Assembly (NCBI GenBank): GCA_038087015.1
Contig: JASBNA010000050.1
Span: 272,558-336,557 of the forward strand
Direction: 5' to 3'
Source: Cerrena zonata
Lineage: Eukaryota; Basidiomycota; Agaricomycetes; Polyporales; Cerrenaceae
Length of the DNA: 64,000 nucleotides
The notes beneath the pieces are model-generated. The model was not told where the DNA came from and ran no database searches. It was given only the letters and a program-made list of their open reading frames with translations. Both the position numbers and the translations under genes were made by a program. Numbering within the stretch: position 1 is the stretch's first letter; the number at the start of each line of letters is the position of its first letter. This document shows, piece by piece, positions 24,486-34,792 of this stretch.

Positions 24486-25638
24486 ATATTGCTAATATAT
24501 GAAGACACAATTGATCACAGGACCGATTCCAAGCAGTAATTTCACAATGTGTATTATAGTCTGTAAATCTTTGTAAACATAGGCGTTTGTTCCAATATGT
24601 ATTATGTACCAATCTAACAACGCCACAGTCGATCGTACTAAATACATGAAATCCGCGGATTCCAATCAAGAGAGTGTCATTCTAAGACAACACTTTCTGG
24701 CTTCGTTCCGCAGACTCGGTGTCTAGATGAATGGATAGATCACATGGATTTGGTCAACCTTGCGGTGTGACGAATGGTTGCAACTTGCCAACAGAAGATC
24801 TTCGTCCAGAACGAGGAGCTGGATTACCCGGTTGATCCATGTTGAAATATGTTGCTCATGTGAGGGACGTCACCTTCGGGAAGGTCATCGATGAGTGGCG
24901 TGGACTTCTGGCACTTGTACGCACCCTGAGTTCATACCTCAACGATTACTCCATTTCCAGTCTGTAACACACACCTTCAGAAGTTGTCCAGATGCCGAAA
25001 ACCGAGAACAACGGAAAATTGTCATCTCGTCCCTTGGGTCCCTGGATACTTTCAATGTTCTAGAAAACAAAAGGCCGTAACAGGTAGCAACGATCTCTGA
25101 ACATGTCCTCCGAACCGTTAATAAATCTTTCGTCAATTGATGCGCGGACGAATTCTACACCATCACAGATCTTCTACCCAGTTTAACCGGAACTCTTTTA
25201 GGTAGGCTTGAAACCTACAAACGGATGGGAAGTCGCCAGAACCTATAAGATAGAAGGTCAAGAACTAAAAGGTACGAGAGAAAGGCGGGATTATAATCGA
25301 TCATAAAGGGACAGCCCGTTATAGACCCACGACACTCGCAGCCACGGTGAGAACTAGACATATGGTCTTGACAAACTATACTTGGTTAGAAACTGTGGGA
25401 AAATACAGCAAAGCGCGGGAAAACTATATGCACCAAGGTCCCGACACCAAGTCTGGAACGTTTCCTAGAGATTATTCTAATCCTTCTGGATATGGGTGCA
25501 AAATTGCCACCGCTAACTGCATGGGTGAGAAGGGACTAGTCCAAGACATATACCACAAAAGCCCTAGAAGCTCGTATCGGTCATCGGATACCATGGTAAT
25601 CATCTTCATTCATGCAGATTGCTACCCATAATGCGGGG
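24486..25638. other. 1.15-kb interval with no recognised gene
   Basis: Short ORFs only (for example 25347-25631 plus), without family resemblance. I saw no tRNA and no terminal inverted repeats. Confidence 0.4.
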
Positions 25639-25645
25639 TATAATA
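25639..25645 (+). promoter_or_regulatory. TATA box of the MDR reductase gene
   Basis: TATAATA 80 nt upstream of the ATG at 25719, with a CCCCACCCC pyrimidine-rich leader between. Confidence 0.5.
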
Positions 25646-25718
25646 GAGAGCTCCGAGCTCTTTAGCTATCAAGATCCCCACCCCTACATACCCACTCTAG
25701 TCTCAGCACAAGTGTACA

Positions 25719-27111
25719 ATGCCTGTGGTTACTAACGGTCGTGTCGTCTACGTCGAACATCCAGTCGGATCTGAACTATACCAGCCCGAGAAGCACTCCA
25801 AATACGTCGAGGAACAAATCGATACCGACACTGTTCCCCTCAATGGAGGTGTTCTTATCAAGGTGCTCGCGATCAGTAGCGATCCTTACATGCGTCACAG
25901 GATGCGAGACGACGATCTCCCATTGTTCTGCCCTCCGCTGATTAAAGGGGAGCTGTGAGTGTCTATGTTTATATTTATTCTTTCGATCTGATCTCCGTTT
26001 ACTTTGTAGGATCGACAACTTCTCTGTTGGTAAGATCATTCGAAGCGAGAACCCCGAGTTCGCGCCTGGAGACTATGTCATTGGTTATTTCAGTACGTGG
26101 TTATCAGCATTTGATTTCATCCAAGAAGCTAAATATACCTCATTCTTGTTTCCCTACTTTAGGCTTTGAGAACTATCATGTATATCCTTCTGGCGTAACA
26201 AATGCGTTCAAGCATTGCATCAAAGTTCCCAAGATTCCAGGGCTGCCCTTGTCTGCATTCGTTGGAGTCTTGGGCTTGGCTGGGAGAACGGCATACACGG
26301 GTTGGCAATTGTATGGACAGGAGAAAGCAAAGACGGTAGGTTGTCTATGAATTTGACATTTCTGCTCTCTAATTTACGTATTATTACTATTTAGAGCAAG
26401 ACTCTTTTCATCTCTGGTGGCGCAGGAGCTGTTGGCACGTACGTTCCTCAATACGTCCTCATCCTCCAATTTCATTAGTTAACGTCGACCCTTCTAGATG
26501 TCTTATTGAGCTTGTGAAAACCCTTCACCCCGATCTCAAGATTATCGCATCCGCAGGAACACAACAAAAGATCGACCTCCTCAAGTCCCTCGGTGTTGAT
26601 GTCGCTTTCAATTACAAAGAAGATGATGCTGTCAAGGTCCTCGCTGAGAATGGACCTATCGATATTTACTGGGATAACACCTCTGGCTATCAAACCGATG
26701 CCGCACTACAGAATATAAACATGCACGGTGTCATTATCGCTTGCGGAGCCATCGCGGGTCTCAACGACGAAGAGAAGGGTGTCGTCCGCGTAAGTGCTCT
26801 TCTAAACCCTGTATAATCGCCGACCACTAATGCATCCTGACACGCACACATATATATAGCACTTTGAGAAGATCTTTGAACGTTCCGTACACGTCTATGG
26901 CTTCCTCTTCCGTACTGGAGAGGACTCTGAGAAAGCATTCCACGCATTCGACAAAGAGGTCATTCCTCTCATTGTCCAAGGAAAGATCCAAAATCGCGAA
27001 CATAGGTTCATTGGACTCCAGAATGCCGGGAAAGCGTTGCAGTCTGTTCATACAGGAGAAAACTTTGGCAAGGCCGTGATTATTGTAGACCCAGAAGGTG
27101 GAGAAGCGTAA
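25719..27111 (+). CDS. Zinc-independent MDR-family NADP-dependent oxidoreductase (prostaglandin/alkenal reductase type)
   Basis: Six exons: 25719-25954, 26010-26092, 26163-26335, 26395-26438, 26498-26789 and 26860-27111 (359 residues). The N-terminal catalytic fold is followed by GLAGRTAYTGW and a Rossmann nucleotide-binding segment, ISGGAGAVGTCLIELVK. Next is DIYWDNTSGYQTDAALQNI, as in the LTB4 12-hydroxydehydrogenase/double-bond reductase branch. No zinc-ligand Cys cluster is present, so it is not a classical alcohol dehydrogenase. Likely reaction: NADPH-dependent reduction of the C=C bond of alpha,beta-unsaturated ketones or aldehydes in the cytosol. The physiological substrate cannot be read from sequence. 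It stands alone with its own TATA box. Confidence 0.92.
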
Positions 27112-27312
27112 ACTCGAAGTTTGCTGTATGTAATATTGAATTTGTCGCGCTATTTCAATGCCAATGCTATCAAATCGTACTGTTGAATGTTTGTATGTTC
27201 GACTGAGCCCGGAAGCAAATGCTAGGCGCTTACACGACGTGTTTGAGGCGTTTGTTTGTCATTTGCTCCCTGTCTCTGACCACCACTACCTCTTGAGCCC
27301 TTTCTAACTGAC

Positions 27313-28019
27313 ATGGTCTGTATCCATTATACTTGGTAGAAACGGATAGTGCTAACGCATCAAATGGATATTTACCGCTCTTCATCTCCCTGGATCTCTG
27401 TTCTGCAACTGCAACCTGTCCACTCTCTCCATATGGATCACATAGGCCTCCCTGCATTTCTGCCAGGATTGTAACAATCTCCTATACCCTAAAGCCGACC
27501 CTCAGCGTCGTGTCATGGTCTACGCTTGCCGAATCTGCCAATATGACGAGATTGGAGAGAACAAGTGTGTGTACCGTAATGATTTGCTAACGGTTACCAA
27601 GTACGTATTCGTATTTTCCCTTGGAGTCAGATACTCCCGCTCGCACTTTCATATTCTCACATTTGTGGTCTATAGAGAACAAGTTGGTGTCACCACTGAC
27701 TTGGGTGCCGATCCTACATTGGTAGGCTCATTTCGCCCACCATCATTGCTGTTCTGTGTTCATGTTATATAGGCCCATGCGAACCAAATATGCCCTCAAT
27801 GTGGACATGACGAGTACGTATTGATTATCCCAGTTTGCTGCATCGGTAGATCTGCAATGCCACAACTCACGGAACTAACCACTGTACAGCGCGGTCTATT
27901 TCCAAGATCAATCGAAACGAAGAGAGACTCGTATGATCTTGTTCTTCGTATGCACGAAATGCAATACTAGCTATCTGGACCCCACGCTGCCGACGGACAA
28001 CCGACCGGATATAGAGTGA
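27313..28019 (+). CDS. RPB9: RNA polymerase II subunit Rpb9
   Basis: Five exons: 27313-27315, 27446-27600, 27676-27721, 27773-27813 and 27890-28019, giving 124 residues. The N-terminal zinc ribbon has ligands CQDC...CRIC and the family string NNLLYPKADPQRRV. The linker is VTKEQVGVTTDLGADPTL. The C-terminal zinc ribbon is CPQCGH...CTKC with the conserved DQSKRRETRM. Role: Rpb9 stands at the polymerase jaw, affecting start-site choice, fidelity and transcript cleavage with TFIIS. The frame before SLHFC closes at a TAG that is part of the acceptor site, so the start codon must lie upstream. An ATG directly followed by GTCTGT at 27313 gives a three-base first exon and MASLHFC, matching family N-termini. 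Confidence 0.9.
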
Positions 28020-28398
28020 TCACTTTTCGAATGGGAGACGTCCTGACTCCATTTGTTACATTGCCAGGAACTTGGCAGGGGCCCTGTTCTTTGTCGAGAT
28101 AACTCGATTATATTGTACTCTACCATAGACACGTAATGCATTGATTCTTCTGCATCCAAGAACATCTGTCACAATAATGCATAATAAGTCGATATGATGT
28201 AACTGGAACATGTATGGTAGCCAGGCAGCGCAAACCCTAGTTGAGGGTTAGGAGAGAGCGCTAGAATGCGTGAGAGGTGCTATGCAGCTAGAATTCGGCA
28301 ATGGCCGGGTGGCTTTTCGGCGCTTGGTGAGGGCGAGGAGTGGATAGAGTACGGCAAACAGTCCGTACGGTAAGAATCTCCCTCGTCCCCACCTCAAG
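28020..28398. other. Intergenic region between RPB9 and RPL27
   Basis: RPB9 3' UTR and ribosomal-protein promoter. A pyrimidine-rich leader (CTCCCTCGTCCCCACCTC) precedes the RPL27 start codon. The word AAACCCTAGTTGAGGGTTAG at 28231-28250 is a short inverted repeat (AACCCT/AGGGTT), of a kind seen near ribosomal-protein genes. Confidence 0.45.
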
Positions 28399-28980
28399 AT
28401 GCCCAAAGTATACAAGCCCGGAAAGGTATGCGCGAAATACGGACAAAACAGTGCCAGAAGGCTGAACCTATGCTAGGTCGCTATCGTGCTCTCAGGCCGT
28501 CAGGCCGGCAGCAAAGTTGTCGTAATCAAACAACATGACGAGGGTACCAAGGAGCGACCCTACCCCCATGCCATCGTCGCCGGTATCGAGAGATACCCGT
28601 TGAAAGGTCACGAAGCGAATGGGTGCAAAGAAGCTTGCAAAGAGGAGTAAGGTCAAGCCTTTCATCAAGGTACGCATGTATAGTTCTCTTAGCGGGATTG
28701 TAGAACTGAAGGGATCGAAACGTTTAGGTCGTCAACTACTCGCACCTGTTCCCCACACGTTACGCTCTCGAGTTGGAAGGCTTGAAGGGTGTTGTTTCGG
28801 CAGAGACCTTCAAGGAGCCCACACAACGTGAGGACTCGAAGAAACAAATCAAGAAGCTCCTAGAGGAGCGATACACCTCTGGCAAGAACAAGTGGTTCTT
28901 CACCAAACTCCGCGTATGTCACCAACCTGCTAATCGTAAAACTTTCCTGGAACCTAACATCACACCTTGTACAGTTCTGA
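28399..28980 (+). CDS. RPL27: 60S ribosomal protein L27 (eL27), carrying a single-base frame break
   Basis: Four exons: 28399-28425, 28477-28669, 28728-28913 and 28975-28980. The last exon holds only the final Phe and the stop. Sequence begins MPKVYKPGK, continues [38 protein letters not shown] and [10 protein letters not shown], and ends [10 protein letters not shown]. Role: component of the large ribosomal subunit. Exon 2 has one base too many: after ERYPLK the frame must skip one nucleotide in AAAGG (28603-28607) to continue as VTKRMG. With that base removed the protein is 136 residues, exactly the family length. As written it would stop after about 22 wrong residues. This is an essential single-gene product, so a sequence error is likelier than a real mutation. 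Confidence 0.93.
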
Positions 28981-30045
28981 TTTATTCGCCACATCTCTTG
29001 AGGGGACCAGGACTTCCAAAACTTTTCGCATGTACATCTGCATCTGACATGACCTCCCGTATTTTCCATTCCTCTACATGACTCAGCGACGCACTACACC
29101 TGTCGCAGTATGCTGTAATTTGGCACCATATGAATGCAGTATGTTCACAGCCATCTACTTTTTGTGCTTTTTCGTCTCGCCTTGCACCTTGAGTTACCGT
29201 CCCGCTGGTTTTGAAACTTCCGAATTGTCCACACTCACGTTTTTCCGTGTCAAGCTGAGACATTCTGATTCCTCTGTGATTAACTTGCCGACTTCAATCT
29301 GCTCTCATTAGCGATCCCCTCCTGTTTTCCTATGTTTTCTCTGTGAATGAGCTCAGCTTCATACTCTAGTCATCCACATCTTCGTACGCTTCAACCCGAG
29401 ACCAGACAATCTCGCGATTCAAGCTTCCACATATATGATACTCAGCATCGTACAATTCATATTCGGCCTTTTCTGTTCTATTCACACGGCGAACTAGTAT
29501 CAGATCTGCCTGGGTCACTTTGCCTGAGATGAAGCACCCACGACTCTCACGGATCATATGTTTGCTCATAGTAGATATAAGGACGTAAGTATTTGCCTCA
29601 TTGTGTCGACGTCAGGCCCTAATACACGTCTAAAGATCGGATACAATTGGCCTGCAGGTTTTCTAGGACTGGGCTGTGTCTCAAACTAGATGCTTAGTGG
29701 CATGCGCTCCAACGATATCGCCCGCTATACTCGTGGGTATTTGGGGGCTGAGATACTAATATAAACGTATGAGTATGGTATGACCCCTTCTTCTCACCGT
29801 TGGCGATCTCTCCCCCACGTTGAACGATGAACTTCGGTACGTGTGGGTTTCTTTGTCTATTGTGAAATATCAGACTCATGGCATGTATATAGAAATAAAC
29901 ACCACTTCACAAGTCTTGCTACAACACCCCGAGCACTGGAGTCAAGATATGACATTGGCAACTGTGGCAGATAGTTATTTACCCCGACGGTAATTCTCCC
30001 CCTTGGATCCAAGAATAGCTGCGCTGATATAAAATCGTAGTCCAG
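28981..30045. other. 1-kb interval between RPL27 and the F-box-like gene
   Basis: No supported gene. A 67-codon minus-strand ORF at 29366-29569 has balanced composition but no relatives I recognise. The first, unresolved exon of the following F-box-like gene may lie at the right end. Confidence 0.35.
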
Positions 30046-30059
30046 GGCCATGGGGCCAT

Positions 30060-31244
30060 GAGAATGCCTACCTACCTATTGAGCTCTGCGAGACCATTAT
30101 CGACTGCCTTGTTGCTGAAAGCTTTGATCGCGAAATAATGAAGACTCTTTCTGCGTGTATAAGTGTATGCCGTGCATGGCAACACCGATCGCGGTATAAT
30201 CTGGCTTGTAACTTCATATGCAGGGGTGCTAAGTTGTTTCATGAACCCTTCGGGAAGCGAGATCGACCGTTTTTGCTCCGGTGAGGTGGGAAATTGATAC
30301 ATACGGGGTAAATCTGACAATGTTCCCATCTAGCGGTTACGTACCACCACTTGTCCATTTTCTCATCGCTACATCTTACGTGCCTCGTTTGAGGTGTCTC
30401 GCAGTGAAGGAATTGAACATGTCTGAAGAACACCCGTCACTACTCAAGGTTACACCGTCTACTTCTATTAAATCTCTAGAGCTGAATCACTGCAAAACTC
30501 AGAGCATGGCTCAATTGGGTCGCTTCATCATGTCCTTCCCCTCCCTTTCCGAATTAAATATCTCCTGGTCGACGTCTCTCTCCGGACTGCGAAACACACA
30601 TCTACGGCGCAATACGTCTAGATGCTCTCTACAGAGATTAAACATTGAGCTTGTACCAAACGTCTCTGCACTACTGGGGTACCTTGTGAGGGCCAAGCCC
30701 TCTGTCACTTACCTACAAGTGCTACAACTTCAATGGGACTACATCGAGAATGTGGAACGACGTTGTTCACTCTTCCGAGGGATCAAGGAGCTCATCTATC
30801 ATTGCGGGCTGTCTCTCGAAGAACTTTATGTGTCGGTACGGGGTCATGTGTCTGGACTCATCACAGATGACCTCTTAGACTTAGACTTGAGTAGGCCAAT
30901 TATCACTTTTCTCTCCTCAACTTCGCGCTGACGCCTTCTACTTTTTATCCCTAGTTCCACTTTCGCCACTCGTTAATCTCAAAGTGTTCGAATATTCGTG
31001 TTTCTCTAACCCAGGAAACATTGCTTTATATGCCCGTTGCGCCCTCACAACTCTCCCAACAAAAAATAAACTACGGAATGTTATTATTCGACAATACGAT
31101 GAGTTTGGAGAAGAGGCTGGGATTATTGATGATCTGCTTGCGTCCACACGCTTCCGATCATTGCATAATCTTTATGTTCTCCACAAGCGGCAGATATACT
31201 CATTTCCTCTACTTCAAGCACGTGGAGTTCCAGTTTGTGTATGA
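30060..31244 (+). CDS. F-box-like / leucine-rich protein, 5' end unresolved
   Basis: Visible exons: ~30046-30280, 30334-30890 and 30955-31244, all phase-compatible. The first has an F-box-like core (LPIELCETIIDCLVAESFDR...LSACISVCRAWQHRSRYNL), as in the large agaric family where a short F-box is followed by weak leucine-rich repeats. Downstream text is Leu-rich with repeat spacing (LRCLAVKELNMS; IKSLELNHCKTQ; FPSLSELNISW; LVNLKVFEYS). Likely role: substrate-binding subunit of an SCF ubiquitin ligase; the target is unknown. The frame is closed upstream by a TAA before any ATG, so a short first exon with the start codon lies further left, or the gene is 5' truncated. Confidence 0.55.
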
Positions 31245-31809
31245 TATTATTCTGACCAGATACGTATCGGCCTGGACATATCGCTCTATTAAAGTGCCAA
31301 CGCTAGTTTACTACCTACGATGTGAACATCTTTCGAGTTCACCAACCGCCACCGTTATCGAATCGAGCTTGATCGTTTACGAGACATGTAAGTTCGCTTC
31401 TAGATCACCTCACCCCAAGCCCAATAACAACGGAATAGACCCTAACACCTCCCTCTTTCTAGCTCAGGCTACTATCAAAATCCCCACTCAGGTAGAGTGT
31501 CGTTTGCCTGCATACAACCACCCACCCCGCTGACAGCCCTGCCCCATATTCATCGCAGAATTATCACGAATTTGATACCCACTCTTGCAGCCTATGATAC
31601 ATAAACCTTCTAGGAGCGTGGTCTACAACAGCCACCTAATGAGTATGACGTTTCACGATAGTAGTACATAGGTACTAGATGTATGGGCGCTATTTCAAAT
31701 GTGGTTTCAACTTCTCCATCACCTAGTATTACTAGTAGTCACTCCCCTCAACTCAGGTCCCCTTTTAACATAATAATCGAGTCTGTCGATTTGTGAATAG
31801 ACCATCACC
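31245..31809. other. Interval between F-box-like gene and deaminase gene
   Basis: Contains an overlapping open frame (31021-31533) that is out of phase with the F-box-like gene and looks like chance. Otherwise 3' UTR plus the deaminase promoter (AT-rich at 31640-31720). Confidence 0.35.
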
Positions 31810-33882
31810 ATGGATAACTTTACGACCCCGGTCGGCGTTGCCCTATCGTTTGAAGATCTTAGAAAGGAGATATGCCTTCTTACCGTCAGCCTAAAGGACC
31901 ATCTAGAGGGGAAGCCCACCTCAGTCAAGGGACGCGAAAACGATCTGACACAGCTGTTTTCTCATATCTCCACGATGCTTGCGATCGGCACGAAGGACGA
32001 TCTGTTTTCCAGCAGAGTCAATGCTGTTACAGGTCTTATTCAGAATGATCGGATTGTTTCCGCTGTCTTCACGCAAAACACCAATTCTCATGACGAATCT
32101 AAAGGCAATTTGGTTGAGGTCATTATAGGTGAGAATGGGGAGGAACTCATATCTAACTGGAAGATCGAGTAAGGAACGGTCTCAGTGCTAATCTTGAATT
32201 CACTGTCTGATATATCTACAGAGACGTTTCCTTCGACCAACATATGCGCGACATAGTCTCCATCCTTCGTTATCTCTTCACACTCAAAACGATTGAATTT
32301 GGCGACTTGTGGTTTAATTTCTATAATTTCCTTCTAGGGCGCATTTACAGGAAGCTTGCCAGCCGTTTCAACAATGGCACCAAAGCGTGGTCGAAACATC
32401 CCCTTCATCTTATTCAAGACTGGTACTCCTCCTCTTACTCGCCTTCCAGGCATCCATTGAAGGCAAAGGTTATCAAGGCAACCAAGTTTATCGCCTCGAT
32501 TAGAACGCGATTGTCTTCCCAGAATGTCGAGGCCGACGAGGAAGGAAACCTTCATCTCACTTCCGAGAATGCTAAATCTTAGGCTCATGTCCTCGGTACA
32601 TTGGCTGATGACATGATGTGGCTTTCGAACTGCATCCCGACCAGGAGGGAGAGGCGTAACCAAGTCTCTATGCTTGTTCCCACCTCATTACAGATCAGCA
32701 TGTTGAATCTGAACATCGGTACACTTTCTAGCTTTATCAGCATGGGTGTTGTAGATGCCCTGATCTCAGACGCTCTGGATTCTTTCCTTCAATTGCGCTG
32801 CGGGCAAGTATGGAATATAGTTAGTGAGTTTTTTATTGATTGCCTACTCTTACAGAGTTAGTACACTCTCGCGTGAAAGTCAGTAGATATGCTAATTTTG
32901 TCTACGTAGGGTCTCATGATGTTACAACTTAGAATGATGATGTACAGGAAAATGTTCAGGAACCTGACATAGAATTCAGTGTACTGGATGAAGATGACAG
33001 AGAGGCAGATGACGAAATCAGTAGGAGAGAAATACATCCAAAATATGCTTCTTTCTGATATCTCATTCACAGATGAAACCCTGCCCGAGAAATTCGAGAC
33101 TCCCCGTGAGCATGTCATCCGTTACCTCAGGACACTCACTGCTTGGCATGAAGCTTCTGGTGCCATGTTCATTCGAAAAGCTCCATGGAGACCGCTAGTC
33201 GTCTACAAATTCACAGTCCCCCACCCAAGCGTCTCAACCTCTGATGTCGAAATCGCTTTGTTCAAAAACAGCTATTTGAACGGTATCCCAGTCGATGATC
33301 CAGATCGCTTGAATGCGGAAGCATTTCTAGCCAAGAACGAAATCACTGTGAAGAAGGTCCAGGATGCTACCATACACGCCGAAGCCTCCTTGATGGGTCT
33401 GGGATGTGATTTACAGAAAGGTAATAACTATAATGAAGACATTAAAGAGGTTTTCAATGTATGCCACGTCCGCCCCTGTATATGTGACAGATTCTGATGT
33501 TTTATAGGCGGACCTTATACCGATCGGTGTTAGCAAGAAGTGCTGCTGGTGTTGTGCAGAACTTGACAGGATGCTCAAGGCGAAATCACCAATCAGAGGA
33601 CCGAAGTATAGTCTTCCCAGTACCCATGCTACAATATTTCCATGGGTTGCCCCTACTGGTCTCTCTGTTGACGTTCTGTCTCGCATGAGAGATCATCTGC
33701 GGGAAATTTTTGACCGTGCAGCCCGTGACCCTCACAACATCCCATCGTCAAACAGAACTTCGCCTACAAGTGCGCCTTCGGAACTTAAGGATGATACACG
33801 AGATAAATGGACTACTAGTGAGGCAGTGGCTGAGGCAGAGGCAGCGGCAGAAGCAGCGTCACTCGTAGAAAACTACACATGA
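31810..33882 (+). CDS. Zinc-dependent nucleotide/nucleic-acid deaminase-like protein (HAE + CxxC), possible internal stop
   Basis: Exons supported: 31810-32168, from 32222, an exon from 33073 to 33458, and 33508-33882. The N-terminal ~240 residues (MDNFTTPVGVALSFEDLRKE...) are an all-helical domain of unknown function. The C-terminal part has RYLRTLTAWHEAS, then the catalytic signature HAE (TIHAEASLMG, His at 33375), then VSKKCCWCCAELDRM, whose C-x2-C completes the zinc site of the deaminase fold. Together these resemble the OTT_1508-like deaminases expanded in basidiomycetes. Substrate unknown. A TAG at 32580-32582 stands in frame with similar-looking text on both sides (HLTSENAKS / AHVLGTLADDMMWL). 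Either it lies inside an intron with a weak donor or the gene is broken. A decayed copy of its N-terminus is at 48455-48777. Confidence 0.68.
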
Positions 33883-34792
33883 ACAGTCATCTAGTGCAAA
33901 GGCAAATTTCTGCTCCTGTAGACACTTATTTATGTACCAACTTCGTTATCCGAGAATGACAACAAGTCGTCTCCCGTCCGCAATGTATCCTCATGGGAAT
34001 ACTAATACAGGTGGGATTGATCGTTGAATAATGACATACGCTCAGTCTCCTTCATACCTTCGTCCCCCGAGCTTTAGGAAGTTATCATTGATCACCTAGT
34101 TACATACGTTACACTACGAACCAGGGGTGCCCGTAGGAAAGACATACCATCCACTTACGACATGCGCCTGCGTTTATCTGCTCTGTCAGGTCCACCGAAG
34201 GTAGCGAGATTCGAAGGTTCAAAATTATTATTCGAGACAAACCATAACTTTGATAATCCGACCCATTAGCCCCTCATAAACCCATCTACAGCGGGTACGA
34301 CATGACCCTACAATATACTCGAAGGCACCTCTCAATTTGTTTACAAAGAACATTCAAGTCAACCAGGTTGACGAGCCGTTGAAGCTGCTCTGGGGACCGT
34401 TAGACTCTGTCATTTTTGATGGATGTCAGATTCGGTCCACTAAAGTCGAGTGTATGAGTATATAATATAGACACACAAGGAGTCGATGAGCAAATTTCAG
34501 TCGCCTTCCTAAACTGTACGATTCGGAACGTGTGTTGGATATACGGGAAGATTGTAACCCAACGGTGGATTACACTGTACTATTAAGATATACACCGGAT
34601 ATTTTTATTTTTATTTTTATTAAAGTGATGACGACGCGGACGAGTGACTTGCCATATCAGAGATGAATAAGTAGTGCCAAGATGAATGTTGAAAGAGGAA
34701 GTGCCTGAAAAGGCAAGCCGGTATTATCCGAGGGGACCACAACGAGTGAAGTCCTATTGGCTGTCATCACAACTCACTCACCATCCACGACG
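33883..34792. other. 0.9-kb interval between deaminase and complex I gene
   Basis: No gene recognised. Contains an ATTTTT repeat at 34601-34622 and the promoter of the complex I 51-kDa gene. Confidence 0.4.
34601..34622. repeat. ATTTTT microsatellite
   Basis: Close to four copies of ATTTTT. Lies ~170 nt upstream of the complex I start codon. Confidence 0.7.

Noticed and set aside
28600..28612. Programmed +1 frameshifting in RPL27
   Set aside because: No such mechanism is known for this gene, and other frame breaks in the window have unrelated contexts.
29366..29569. 67-codon minus-strand ORF with balanced composition
   Set aside because: No family resemblance, no splice partner exon, and the length is within chance for the interval.
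31021..31533. 170-codon plus-strand ORF overlapping the F-box-like gene
   Set aside because: Out of phase with the exon that splices correctly from upstream; Leu-rich text belongs to the other frame.
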